The position numbers and the translations under genes were made by a program. From Planctomycetota bacterium (GTDB lineage: Bacteria; Planctomycetota; Phycisphaerae; Sedimentisphaerales; Anaerobacaceae), in the NCBI GenBank assembly GCA_023139715.1, contig JAGLNB010000016.1, forward strand, positions 1-25,795: 25,795 bases of DNA, given 5' to 3'. Of this stretch, positions 1 to 8,948 are shown piece after piece (positions within the stretch are counted from its first letter, which is position 1; each line of letters starts with the position of its first letter). The notes under the pieces are model-generated. The model ran no database searches, had not been told where the DNA came from, and saw only the letters and a list, made by a program, of their open reading frames with translations.

Positions 1-2
1 AA

Positions 3-110
3 GACATAGTAGCCACTATCTGCGACCGATTCGATCAGGTAAGGGCTAAAAATAATCCCAGAAAAATTACAAAACAAAACCTGAAAAAAATATTAGAAGC
101 AATTTATTGA
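3..110 (+). CDS. 3' end of an unidentified gene (partial)
   Basis: Frame 3 is open from the window edge to a TGA at 108-110 and gives 35 residues. They are rich in charged and basic residues and end in KKILEAIY. The reading stops 27 bases before the next gene, on the same strand, which fits the last codons of an upstream member of the polysaccharide operon. There is too little sequence to name a family. It could also be chance, because 36 open codons in AT-rich DNA is not rare. What is seen is an open frame and sensible spacing. That it is a gene is inference. Confidence 0.45.
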   Translation, partial: DIVATICDRFDQVRAKNNPRKITKQNLKKILEAIY

Positions 111-137
111 AAATTAGTACTTGTATGATGGGGTTGT

Positions 138-1955
138 ATGTCAACAAACAAGAAATATAATGTGGTATTGCTCGTAACAGATGGTCACGGGAAATTTACG
201 GGCAATATGGATTGGGGAACAAAAGAGTTTCACAATTTGAAAGAAAGATTGGATCGCCTTGATCTTGTGCAAAAAGGGTATGTTAGTTTTACCAATGCCA
301 TATCGCCTGCTGTATCGACTATTATGTCGATTGAAAGTATTATGAGTGGTCTTTTTGCTGCTAAAACCCACAAGTTACACTGGAGGCAATGGCCTGTATG
401 GGATAGGTTTAGTCAACCTGTTCTCAGCGAGTTTCTTGAACAGCAGGGATACGATGTAGATGGATTTTCATATCTTTTAAATAGCGAAAACTGGCTCCCT
501 TGTATGAAATGCTATAAACCGGAATTATACAAAAATTTCCCTTCTTTTAAGCGAGACACTCATTCTCATGAAGCTGTGCTCGTAGCGATAAAACACTATT
601 TTGAAAATGCATTCAACGGTGATGGCAGCCATTTTCTTGCTATTCATTCAATTTTTGTATTCGATTTTTGGGAAGCGTTGATGGATGAACTTTCTCAAAA
701 TGGTATAACTGAAGACAATACAATTTTTGTATTAACTTCAGATCATTATTTTCCTGAAAATTTTGGTCGTCAATGGCTGCTGGGCGAAAGAGATAACTCC
801 CTGATATTTCATCACATTGATCTTAGTGAACACAATATTCGGGTGCCTCTTTATTTAAAGTATCCCAACTCAAAAGGATTAGAAATAGATGGCATTGTTT
901 CAGGATACGATATTGCTCCGACCCTGATAGATTTGCTTGGCATGTCTTCGCAGTGGCCGGGAAAATTTGATGGTATAAGCTTGGTACCGCTTCTCAAAGG
1001 TCAATCTATTTTGAAAAGAATGGTCAGAACTGACAACCTTTACCCGTATCAGATTGGAGAAAAACAAGGTAGAGTTGTTGCTATACGCAATGGGAAATAC
1101 AAATATATTTTCCGTCCTGATCCTATAACGTCGTATATAGCCTACAGACTTAGCAGAAGTTGGGAAGATGTATTAGGAAGTGAGGAGTTTTTTGATATTG
1201 AAAATGATCCTCAGGAAAATAAAAACCTTATCAACGAAAGTTCTGAAAATATCCTGGAAGAAATAGATAAATGTAGAAAATATCTACGGAAAACAAATGA
1301 GGATATAATCGGATTTCATGTAGAAACTTTGCGGGATAATTTTCGCGTAAACAATCTTAAGAATAACCTTTTTGGGGGCAGGCAAAAAGGGAGAATACTA
1401 TGTATTCAAAGCACATCTAATATCGTTTTTGAAACCATTGTCAGGGTGCTGATGGCAGAACTGCAAGAGTGGGACATCGATATTATGGTGAAGAATTCTG
1501 ATGCACAGTTTCTTCCAGATGTAAAAGAGAAAATAATTTATGCTTTTGACGGTGTTTATCAAAAAGATAAATTTGTAAGCCTGATAGATTCGAAAGCTCA
1601 TGGATACTATGACTGTATCATTAATACATCAAACGTTCCCATGGGGGATTATGCAGGAGTTTATGACGAAAGGTATTACCCAGTTGGCGACCTAAAGTCT
1701 TCAACTGAGATAATTAGTTTTCTAAATCCATGCATTAAAGCAATTCTCTGTTTGGATATGACATATAAGAAAATTTATCCTTTTAATATTGAAAGATTTC
1801 TTGAGGTTATTTCCTTAAAAAAAGCGATTAAAATAATTCGCTTTTTATTGAGAAAATTAAGACCCTTGTTAAGGAAATTGAACGCACCGCTAAACAGCAA
1901 AAACGTCAAAATAAATAGGGGTTTTGCTGAGAGAATAATCACATCCAAAGATTAA
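138..1955 (+). CDS. Sulfatase/alkaline-phosphatase-superfamily enzyme, probable polysaccharide-modifying sulfo- or phosphotransferase
   Basis: The 605-aa protein has the sulfatase fold in its first ~290 residues: VVLLVTDG (D15 as a metal ligand), a nucleophile block ending in SIESIMSG, TSDH (D202, H203) and the RVPLYLKYP strand near 236-243. The position that is Cys or Ser (formylglycine precursor) in true sulfatases aligns with Thr61, and the usual CxPxR arginine is absent. Thr at this place is typical of phosphoglycerol and phosphoethanolamine transferases, so a phosphotransferase or hydrolase role is as likely as sulfatase. The stretch between HFLAIHS and the D..L helix is much shorter than usual. 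Residues 400-605 match nothing I know. There is no signal peptide, so it is probably cytoplasmic or membrane-associated. The start ATG follows a GGGG-type ribosome site. The next gene, the flippase, begins 5 bases after the stop. Confidence 0.75.
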   Translation: MSTNKKYNVVLLVTDGHGKFTGNMDWGTKEFHNLKERLDRLDLVQKGYVSFTNAISPAVSTIMSIESIMSGLFAAKTHKLHWRQWPVWDRFSQPVLSEFLEQQGYDVDGFSYLLNSENWLPCMKCYKPELYKNFPSFKRDTHSHEAVLVAIKHYFENAFNGDGSHFLAIHSIFVFDFWEALMDELSQNGITEDNTIFVLTSDHYFPENFGRQWLLGERDNSLIFHHIDLSEHNIRVPLYLKYPNSKGLEIDGIVSGYDIAPTLIDLLGMSSQWPGKFDGISLVPLLKGQSILKRMVRTDNLYPYQIGEKQGRVVAIRNGKYKYIFRPDPITSYIAYRLSRSWEDVLGSEEFFDIENDPQENKNLINESSENILEEIDKCRKYLRKTNEDIIGFHVETLRDNFRVNNLKNNLFGGRQKGRILCIQSTSNIVFETIVRVLMAELQEWDIDIMVKNSDAQFLPDVKEKIIYAFDGVYQKDKFVSLIDSKAHGYYDCIINTSNVPMGDYAGVYDERYYPVGDLKSSTEIISFLNPCIKAILCLDMTYKKIYPFNIERFLEVISLKKAIKIIRFLLRKLRPLLRKLNAPLNSKNVKINRGFAERIITSKD

Positions 1956-1960
1956 ACATA

Positions 1961-3427
1961 ATGGATAAAAACAAAAAAATAGATACGGTAGAGGAGATAA
2001 AAAGCCGTTCACTTAGAGCGGTGAAATGGAGTACTTTGGCAGAAGTTTTTTCCAGAGTTGTTCCACCCATTACATTGTTTGTTCTTGCTCGATTATTGTC
2101 TCCATCTGATTTTGGTGTTGTTGGCATAGCCATAATTGTAGTTGGGCTGGCACAAATGTTTCAGGAGTTTGGATTTGGGAAAGCATTGATACAAACCAAA
2201 GAAAATGTTGAGATTTATGCCAATAATGCTTTCTGGATGAATGCTTGGCTCGGTTGTGTTATTTATGTAGTGCTCTTTTTTACTGCTCCGTTTATTGCGT
2301 TTTTTTTCAACAGTCCTGAAAGCATTATTATATTAAGAGTTTTTTGCCTTCAGGTAGTGATTACAGGTTTTTTTGCTGTACATTCTGCGTGGTTGCTCAG
2401 AAAAATGGATTTTAAATCGATTTTTTTTGTGCGAGTAACTGCTTCTATTTTACCGGGCTGTGTTTCGGTGGTGATGGCATTTAGTGGAATGGGAGTCTGG
2501 TCGCTTGTATGGGGAACACTCACAGGTTCTATGGCCCAGCTGGTATTATATTGGATATTGAGTGATTTGAGGCCAGCTTGGAATATCAACTTTGTGATAC
2601 TAAAGAAGATGGTAATATTCTCCAGATGGATTCTTTTAGAAGGATTTTTTGGTTGGATTATTAACTGGGGCGGCTCAATAGCGATTGGCCATTATCTTGG
2701 CGTGAAAGAGCTAGGCATTTTTCGTTTGGGAGTATCTTTACTTTTGTTTGTATCGTATGTATTTTTTACTCCGATTATACCCGTGGCTCTTTCGTTTTTC
2801 TCGCGATTGCAGTCTAACGGCGCGGAGTTAAAAAATTCCTATATTAAATTAACTCAAATTATAAGTGCCTTGTCTCTTCCTCTTGGGGTTGGAATAGCAC
2901 TGTTGGCAAAACCAATAGCTGTAGTTTTTCTCGGAGAAAAATGGATTGGAATTGAAATTGTGATTTTATACACAGCTATAAGAGTTGGTCTTGGTTGGGT
3001 TTTTGGACTTAATTCGACAATATATACTGCAATAGGAAGGCCAGATTTAAATGCCAAGCTTCTGATAGCAACCTCTGTGGTAACTCTGCCTGCATATATT
3101 TTGGGTGCTCAATATGGGCTTTATGTATTTTGCGTGGTTCGGCTGATTACTTCGCTTATGGAGAATGGAGCAAATTATTTTATTGCCAAGAAGACACTTG
3201 ATTTGCCAGCTACCTTTCTTTTGCGTCCACTTTTAATTCCAATAAGCGGTGTTATCGTGATGACTATCGCTATTGTAATATTCATGAATTTTATAGATGT
3301 GTATAATATAACAGGGTTGATATTAGCAGTAGTAATAGGCGTCCTTTCTTATGTGGCAAGTCTTTGGATTATAAAAAAGGACTTTGTGATTTGGAGCTTC
3401 CGGTATGGCCGACAGGTGTTTGGATGA
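1961..3427 (+). CDS. Wzx-type polysaccharide flippase (MOP superfamily)
   Basis: This is a 488-aa, strongly hydrophobic protein with about 12-14 predicted membrane helices spread along its length. The N-terminal segment reads RAVKWSTLAEVFSRVVPPITLFVLARLLSPSDFGVVG, with the ..LLSPSDFG.VG signature of the polysaccharide-transport (PST/Wzx) family. The family moves undecaprenyl-linked oligosaccharide repeat units from the inner to the outer leaflet of the plasma membrane. The length is normal. It follows the sulfatase-like gene by 5 bases and precedes a methyltransferase by about 50, which fits one transcript. Substrate specificity cannot be read from sequence. An MviN/MurJ role is unlikely given the context. 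Confidence 0.88.
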   Translation: MDKNKKIDTVEEIKSRSLRAVKWSTLAEVFSRVVPPITLFVLARLLSPSDFGVVGIAIIVVGLAQMFQEFGFGKALIQTKENVEIYANNAFWMNAWLGCVIYVVLFFTAPFIAFFFNSPESIIILRVFCLQVVITGFFAVHSAWLLRKMDFKSIFFVRVTASILPGCVSVVMAFSGMGVWSLVWGTLTGSMAQLVLYWILSDLRPAWNINFVILKKMVIFSRWILLEGFFGWIINWGGSIAIGHYLGVKELGIFRLGVSLLLFVSYVFFTPIIPVALSFFSRLQSNGAELKNSYIKLTQIISALSLPLGVGIALLAKPIAVVFLGEKWIGIEIVILYTAIRVGLGWVFGLNSTIYTAIGRPDLNAKLLIATSVVTLPAYILGAQYGLYVFCVVRLITSLMENGANYFIAKKTLDLPATFLLRPLLIPISGVIVMTIAIVIFMNFIDVYNITGLILAVVIGVLSYVASLWIIKKDFVIWSFRYGRQVFG

Positions 3428-3475
3428 AAAGCTTATTTCCCATAACAATGTTTTGAAAATACTGGATTATAAATT

Positions 3476-4306
3476 ATGAACATTGCGTCCGTTGTTTTTG
3501 AGTGGAAAAAGGAAGATTTCCAAAAACTTGTGGATAATTGTCCCAGTGAGCCGGTTACACCATATATTTTTAAATATCTTCCCAAAGAAGGTCGCTTGCT
3601 TGAGGCAGGATGTGGGTCTGGCAGATTCGTCTATTATCTCAAAAAATTGGGATATGATATTGTTGGGATGGAGATCAGTCAAAAAACGGTTGGTGTATTA
3701 AATGAGATGCATCCTGATCTTGATATTATTCAGGGGGATGTTAGAAAACTTCCTTTTTCTGACGAATCCATAGCGGGAATACTCTCGTTGGGAGTGATTG
3801 AACATGTTATTGAAGGACTTGATGGTCCAACTCGGGAAATGTATCGTGTTTTGCAGAAAGACGGATATGCACTGGTTATAGTACCAAGCTTCAACTATAT
3901 TAGAAGAATAAAGTATATGCTAGGTATCTACCATGTAACGGGATTACTTAAATATTCGTCTGTTGTGAGAAGAATGTTCAGAAAAGCCCCTTTGGAGCTT
4001 GATAGTGCTACAGAAAAGTTAATTAACAAGCCCGAATTTAAACGTTGGCGAATCCTTGGGGAGTTTCTTGAATACAGATTAACTAAACACCAATTCGAAA
4101 CAGTATTGAAAGATGCTGGCTTTTCAATAATTGAGAGTGTTCCAGTTTCTCTTATAGATGGAGTGTATCATGAGTTTGGCAGAGCATTTGTGACTGTTAA
4201 AAATCATACTTTTCACCCAAATTTTGCGGGACGTTTGTTAAACAATATGCTTTCTAAAATACCGTTTTGTCATAATCACATGCATTTATGTGTGGTAAAA
4301 AAGTAA
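3476..4306 (+). CDS. Class I SAM-dependent methyltransferase
   Basis: The 276-aa protein carries the Rossmann-fold SAM motif EAGCGSGR (residues 43-50). An acidic residue follows at the end of strand 2 (VGMEIS), then GDVRKLPFSDESI and the LGVIEHV block typical of the UbiE/Methyltransf_11 group. A C-terminal portion of about 110 residues (from ~150) is less conserved and probably binds the acceptor. In this locus it most likely O- or N-methylates a sugar of the repeat unit. The acceptor is inferred from context only. The gene stands apart from its neighbours by about 50 bases on each side and has no strong Shine-Dalgarno. Confidence 0.82.
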   Translation: MNIASVVFEWKKEDFQKLVDNCPSEPVTPYIFKYLPKEGRLLEAGCGSGRFVYYLKKLGYDIVGMEISQKTVGVLNEMHPDLDIIQGDVRKLPFSDESIAGILSLGVIEHVIEGLDGPTREMYRVLQKDGYALVIVPSFNYIRRIKYMLGIYHVTGLLKYSSVVRRMFRKAPLELDSATEKLINKPEFKRWRILGEFLEYRLTKHQFETVLKDAGFSIIESVPVSLIDGVYHEFGRAFVTVKNHTFHPNFAGRLLNNMLSKIPFCHNHMHLCVVKK

Positions 4307-4362
4307 TATCTTAGAAAGTAAATGCGAAGATTAAAATCACAGGCGGTTGACAGGATAATACT

Positions 4363-4788
4363 ATGATTAAAAAAATTGAGAACGACAAAAAATTACTTGC
4401 GATAATTATTTCTGATGATTTTTCCAAGGAGGGGATACATTTTTTTACGCCCGATGATTTTTCACAGCAATTAGCATATATGCATCATCCGGCAGGGAAA
4501 ATAATTGAACCTCATGTCCACAATGCTGTTTCCAGAGAAGTAACCTATACCCTTGAGGTGCTTTTTCTCAAACGTGGAAAAATGAGAGTCGATTTTTATG
4601 ATGAGAAACAAAATTATCTGAAAAGCTGCGTATTAAAATCTGGAGATGTTATTTTGCTTGCCAGGGGAGGGCATGGATTTGAGGTTCTCGAAGAGATTGA
4701 AATGTTTGAAGTCAAACAAGGGCCTTATGCAGGAGAAGCTGACAAAACCCGTTTTAAAGGCATAGCGTTGAATAAGGTGTGTCTATGA
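4363..4788 (+). CDS. Small cupin-fold protein, polysaccharide-locus type
   Basis: The 141-aa protein matches the two cupin half-motifs. The first is G45 followed by PHVHN (H51, H53), with a later Gly (RG, ~72). The second is G94-D-V-I-L-L with H104. The histidines can bind a metal. Small cupins in exopolysaccharide loci are often sugar epimerases or isomerases or unassigned binding proteins. The sequence does not look like RmlC or the FdtA ketoisomerase, so I leave the reaction open. AGGA lies a few bases upstream of the ATG. Its TGA overlaps the ATG of the aminotransferase (ATGA), which makes translational coupling likely and suggests the two act on the same nucleotide sugar. Confidence 0.72.
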   Translation: MIKKIENDKKLLAIIISDDFSKEGIHFFTPDDFSQQLAYMHHPAGKIIEPHVHNAVSREVTYTLEVLFLKRGKMRVDFYDEKQNYLKSCVLKSGDVILLARGGHGFEVLEEIEMFEVKQGPYAGEADKTRFKGIALNKVCL

Positions 4789-5915
4789 AAAAGGTTACAG
4801 ACAAACTGATACCTGTTAATGAGCCTTTGCTTGACGGCAATGAGAAAAAATATTTAATGGAATGCGTTGAGACAGGATGGGTTTCATCGGAAGGGCCCTT
4901 TGTAAAACAGTTTGAAGATGCTTTTGCTGAAAGGGTAAATAGAAAATTTGCGATTTCGGTTTGCAATGGTTCGGCGGCGCTGGAAGTTGCCATTACAGCA
5001 TTGGATATAAGAGAAAATGACGAAGTTATTCTTCCTGCTTTTACAATTATCTCATGTGCCGCTCCAATTGTCAGAGCAGGTGCGATACCAGTTGTTATAG
5101 ATAGTGATCCGCAAACATGGAATATAGACGTAGCAAAAATTGAAGAAAGAATAACAAAAAGAACCAAAGCTATTATGGTGGTGCATATATATGGCCTGCC
5201 TGTTGATATGGAGCCAATTCTTGCTTTGGCTAAGAAATATAACTTAAAAGTAATTGAAGATGCCGCTGAAGCAATTGGGCAGACTTATAATGGGAAATCT
5301 TGTGGAAGCTTTGGCGATATTAGTGCATTCAGTTTTTATCCCAATAAACACATCACCACGGGTGAGGGGGGAATGGTTACTACAGATAATGAGGAGTTAG
5401 CCCAACGGTGTCTTGGTCTGCGTAATTTATGTTTCCAGCCAGAGAGGCGTTTCGTTCACGAACAGTTAGGCTGGAATTTCCGCATGACAAATATGCAGGC
5501 AGCTTTAGGTTTGGCGCAATTGGAAAGATTGGATGAGCATATCAAACGTAAAAGACAAATAGGCAGGCTTTACAATCAGTTGTTGGCCGATGTGCCTGGA
5601 TTGCAGTTGCCTTTAACTCATACTGATTATGCTGAGAATATTTATTGGGTATATGGTCTTGTGATTAAAGAAGATATAGATTTTGATGCAAAAGAGGTCA
5701 TGATTAAACTTGGTAAGCATAAAATAGGGACACGACCATTTTTCTGGCCTATGCACGAACAGCCGGTATTTCGTAAAATGGGTTTGTATAGGGGGGAATC
5801 ATTTCCAATTGCTGAGCGGCTGGCTCGGCGTGGTTTTTATGTCCCAAGCGGTTTATCGCTCACAGATCGGCAGATACAACGAGTTGTTCAGTGCATTAAG
5901 GATATTATGAAATGA
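4785..5915 (+). CDS. DegT/DnrJ/EryC1/StrS aminotransferase, GDP-perosamine-synthase-like
   Basis: This is a PLP-dependent sugar aminotransferase of 376 aa from the ATG at 4785. That start overlaps the cupin stop and has AAGG 7 bases upstream. A GTG two codons earlier is possible but less well supported. The family blocks are present in order: PVNEPLLDGNE, GWVSSEGPFV, NGSAALEVAI, DEVILPAFTI, then EDAAEA with the pyridine-binding Asp (D159), and SFYPNKHITTGEGGM with the Schiff-base Lys (K188). The order and wording of these blocks resemble GDP-perosamine synthase (Per/RfbE). Related C3 and C4 aminotransferases share them, so the product is an amino sugar of uncertain identity. Its stop overlaps the start of the next gene (ATGA). 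Confidence 0.88.
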   Translation: MKKVTDKLIPVNEPLLDGNEKKYLMECVETGWVSSEGPFVKQFEDAFAERVNRKFAISVCNGSAALEVAITALDIRENDEVILPAFTIISCAAPIVRAGAIPVVIDSDPQTWNIDVAKIEERITKRTKAIMVVHIYGLPVDMEPILALAKKYNLKVIEDAAEAIGQTYNGKSCGSFGDISAFSFYPNKHITTGEGGMVTTDNEELAQRCLGLRNLCFQPERRFVHEQLGWNFRMTNMQAALGLAQLERLDEHIKRKRQIGRLYNQLLADVPGLQLPLTHTDYAENIYWVYGLVIKEDIDFDAKEVMIKLGKHKIGTRPFFWPMHEQPVFRKMGLYRGESFPIAERLARRGFYVPSGLSLTDRQIQRVVQCIKDIMK

Positions 5916-6940
5916 GAAATACCATAGTCCTTTGGTCTGGCTGTGGCTCGGATCAGTTCGAAGAAAAGATTCCTTTGCACTTTATTGGTCAAAGAAACGC
6001 CAAATTAGGTTTTAGCAATGACATCGACATACTTTTTCTCCAGGGGTATGATCGGCTGGAAGAAAGCTACCGCAAAGATTTGCAATCTTGTGGATTTAAG
6101 CTGTATGATCTAAAAGATACATATACGCAACTAAGCGATAAGTACCAATCGTTGAATCGATTTGGTGATTTTGAAAAAAAGTGTTTTTTGCGATGGCTCG
6201 TTCTAAAGGAGTTCTATGCCGGAGAGACGATAGTTCATTATGATGGTGATGTGGTCTTTAATGAAGACCCACTTGTTCTGCAACAGAAATTGAGCGGAAA
6301 GACTTTTGTGTTACAGGGATGTCCTGCAATGGTAGCGATATGTAATACAGCGTGGTATGAAGAATATTTAAAAAATCTGGATTTATTTGTATCCGATATC
6401 GAACAATATTCTTCTGATGCATGGAAAATGCGTGACGGCTGGCAGCTGTCAGTAAAAACAAAATGGGCTGGCTATAGAGACAGAAATGTAATTTCAAGTG
6501 ATCAGGATTTGATATCCCATCTTTTGCATACTGACCAACTACCTCAGGATAGTCCTGCAGAAATCCTTTCTTGTGTGCCGGAACACATTTTCTTTGAAAA
6601 TGCACTGTGTATCGAAGATGCAAACGATGATTTTCCATATCGTTACAGAAGAACAGAAGGAATTGATTATCTCAATGACAAAAGAGTTGCTTTTTGGCAC
6701 ATTCAAACGGACTTTAATATATATCTTTATGATTTTATAATTCGCAAACAATACCTGCTTATGTTTGCTGGTTCCACACTGAGATACGGCAACAAAGGTC
6801 TTGAAAAATTTATTCACAGGTTTATTAGAAAGATAAAAGGTGTAAGCAGATATGATGTTTATAAATACTTTTTTCAGGAATATGATTTTAGTGAAGTCTT
6901 AACTAATCAGGTATGGTGGCAAAATGGGATATTTGTATAG
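5912..6940 (+). CDS. Probable GT-A-fold glycosyltransferase of unknown family
   Basis: The 342-aa soluble protein begins with a hydrophobic strand (TIVLWSGCG). A metal/nucleotide-sugar-type DxD (DGD, residues 111-113) lies in HYDGDVVFNED, which is how GT-A enzymes end their nucleotide-binding half. FEKKCFLRWLVLKEFY just before it resembles the helix found in capsule-type transferases. I could not assign a CAZy family. Translation is coupled to the aminotransferase by an ATGA overlap, so it may transfer the amino sugar made by that enzyme (inference). Other GT-A-like nucleotidyl enzymes are a possible alternative. Confidence 0.55.
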   Translation: MRNTIVLWSGCGSDQFEEKIPLHFIGQRNAKLGFSNDIDILFLQGYDRLEESYRKDLQSCGFKLYDLKDTYTQLSDKYQSLNRFGDFEKKCFLRWLVLKEFYAGETIVHYDGDVVFNEDPLVLQQKLSGKTFVLQGCPAMVAICNTAWYEEYLKNLDLFVSDIEQYSSDAWKMRDGWQLSVKTKWAGYRDRNVISSDQDLISHLLHTDQLPQDSPAEILSCVPEHIFFENALCIEDANDDFPYRYRRTEGIDYLNDKRVAFWHIQTDFNIYLYDFIIRKQYLLMFAGSTLRYGNKGLEKFIHRFIRKIKGVSRYDVYKYFFQEYDFSEVLTNQVWWQNGIFV

Positions 6941-7003
6941 ATGATGATATCCAAAGGTGGCCAATAAATTCATTTCTCAGATTTGCCTTAGGGGACGTAA
7001 ATT

Positions 7004-7771
7004 ATGTCAGTTTTTGAAAATTATGCAAAGTACTATGATTTATTGTATCATGATAAAGATTACACGGGAGAGGCGAATTTTATTGTTGATATTATAAAAT
7101 CGCATTCGCCCAATGCTGCTTCAATTCTGGACTTGGGCTGTGGAACTGGTTACCACGCTGCGTTAATAGCCAAGGAAGGATATTCGGTACATGGAGTTGA
7201 CCGGAGTGAATCGATATTGGTAAGAGCTGATGAGCGAAAGCTTGGATTAGCACAACCTGTTGCACAAAAGTTGTCTTTTTCTAAAGGCGATGTTTGTAGT
7301 GTCAGGATTCAGGAAAAGTTTGATGTTGTTGTTTCTTTGTTTCACGTAATGAGCTACCAAATAACAAACGAGGATATTCAGGCAGCTTTTACAACTGCAG
7401 CAGCTCACCTAAAGGATGGCGGTATCTTTATTTTTGATTGCTGGTATGGGCCGGGCGTTCTTACTGAAAGACCAGAACCCAGAATCAAAAAAGTGGAAAA
7501 TGAATATGTTAAAATTATTCGTGTGGCAGAGCCAGTGATGCATCCAAACAAAAACCTGGTAGATGTGAATTATACTGTGTTGGTTACAGAGAAGGATTCA
7601 GATAAATTTGAACAGATTAATGAAAAGCACCAAATGCGTTATTGGTTTATGCCGGAAATAGAATTTTTTCTTGCAAAATCAGGGTTTGAGTTGGTTAAAA
7701 GCGGTCAGTGGATGACAAATAAAGACTCAGGTTTTGATTGTTGGAGCGTTTATTTTGTGGGGAAAAAATGA
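7004..7771 (+). CDS. Class I SAM-dependent methyltransferase
   Basis: The 255-aa protein opens with FENYAKYYDLLYHDKDY, which is characteristic of small Methyltransf_25/11-type enzymes. The SAM motif LDLGCGTG (residues 42-49) and VHGVDRSESIL follow. A GGGGA ribosome site lies about 8 bases before the ATG. The TGA overlaps the ATG of the following GT4 gene. The role is probably methylation of a sugar in the growing unit. The acceptor is not visible in the sequence. Confidence 0.85.
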   Translation: MSVFENYAKYYDLLYHDKDYTGEANFIVDIIKSHSPNAASILDLGCGTGYHAALIAKEGYSVHGVDRSESILVRADERKLGLAQPVAQKLSFSKGDVCSVRIQEKFDVVVSLFHVMSYQITNEDIQAAFTTAAAHLKDGGIFIFDCWYGPGVLTERPEPRIKKVENEYVKIIRVAEPVMHPNKNLVDVNYTVLVTEKDSDKFEQINEKHQMRYWFMPEIEFFLAKSGFELVKSGQWMTNKDSGFDCWSVYFVGKK

Positions 7772-8940
7772 AAAAAATCGGTCTATTTCTTGGGGCTGAA
7801 CCTTATCGAGGTGGAACATTTCAATACGGTCTATCAATGCTTGAAGCGGTAGCATCGCTTCCTAAGGATCAATTCCAGGTTTCTGTTATATATACACACG
7901 ATGCCTGGAGTGACTATATAAAAGCATATAATTTACCAATGCAGAAAGTTCGGTTGGGTTTTTTGGGGCGTGCTTTTGGGAGAATCTGGAGATTAATGAA
8001 ATTGCCTATGGCTGGCTGGAGGAACATTTCATATTACTGCCATTCGTTTGCAAGGATACTTATTAGGCAGCATTGTGACCTATGGATATTTCCTTCACAG
8101 GATATATGGTCTTATCGAATTAATATCCCAAGTCTTGTCTCTATTCATGATCTTATGCATCGTTACGAAAAACGGTTTCCGGAAGTATCTGTTGACGGCG
8201 AATATGAGGAACGGGAAAATTGTTACAAGCAAATCTGCAAGTGGTCAAAAGCTATTCTTGTGGATTCAAAGGTCGGCAAGGAGCAGGTCGTTGAATCTTA
8301 CGGGGCAGATTGCAATAAAATTTATGAGTTGCCATTTGTGGCACCGCAATATATTTATGATAGTAAATCATCGGATAAATTCGACAAACGCTATAAGCTT
8401 CCTGAAAAGTTCCTTTTTTATCCTGCTCAATTTTGGGAACATAAAAATCACAAAAGACTTGTGCTTGCTGTTAATAGTTTAGTGTCAAAACATCCTGATA
8501 TAAATATGGTTTTTGTTGGAAGCAAAAAAAATGGTTACGAATCGGTTTTTGATATGGTTTGTAAACTTGGACTTGATAAGAAAATATTCTTTTTTGGTTA
8601 TGTCCCCAACGAAGACATGCCTGAGTTTTATCGTATGGCGAGGGGGATGATTATGCCGACTTTTTTTGGCCCTACCAATATTCCACCATTAGAAGCGAAT
8701 GCATTGGGTTGCCCTGTTGCCGTATCAAGGATATATGCTATGCCAGATCAACTGCAGGATGCTGCTATTTACTTTGACCCACTTTCAGTAGAGCAGATGG
8801 TTGATGCCATCGAAAGAATATGGACGGATGATTTGTTATGCGCAGACCTTAAGAAACATGGCCTTATGCGGTCTGGGCAGTGGAACCAACAGGGTTTTAA
8901 TAAAAAACTGTACGAAATAATAAAAGATATATTAAATTAG
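7768..8940 (+). CDS. GT4-family glycosyltransferase
   Basis: The protein is 390 aa from the ATG at 7768, which overlaps the previous stop (ATGA) and has a GGGGA site upstream. A TTG ten codons earlier is possible but lacks support. The fold is GT-B: an N-terminal domain with the glycine-rich PYRGGTFQYGLSML loop, then the C-terminal nucleotide-sugar domain with FYPAQFWEHKNHKRLV (~218-232) and the FFGPTNIPPLEANALGCPV block (299-317), which is the family's E-x7-E region. The first Glu of that pair is replaced here (FFGPTNIPPLE). It is a retaining transferase that acts at the cytoplasmic face on a lipid-linked acceptor. The sugar is unknown. Confidence 0.88.
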   Translation: MKKIGLFLGAEPYRGGTFQYGLSMLEAVASLPKDQFQVSVIYTHDAWSDYIKAYNLPMQKVRLGFLGRAFGRIWRLMKLPMAGWRNISYYCHSFARILIRQHCDLWIFPSQDIWSYRINIPSLVSIHDLMHRYEKRFPEVSVDGEYEERENCYKQICKWSKAILVDSKVGKEQVVESYGADCNKIYELPFVAPQYIYDSKSSDKFDKRYKLPEKFLFYPAQFWEHKNHKRLVLAVNSLVSKHPDINMVFVGSKKNGYESVFDMVCKLGLDKKIFFFGYVPNEDMPEFYRMARGMIMPTFFGPTNIPPLEANALGCPVAVSRIYAMPDQLQDAAIYFDPLSVEQMVDAIERIWTDDLLCADLKKHGLMRSGQWNQQGFNKKLYEIIKDILN

Positions 8941-8948
8941 GCAGGAAA

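Noticed and set aside
107..129. Promoter-like TTGAAA and TATGAT before the first complete gene
   Set aside because: The 11-base spacer is too short for a sigma-70 promoter.
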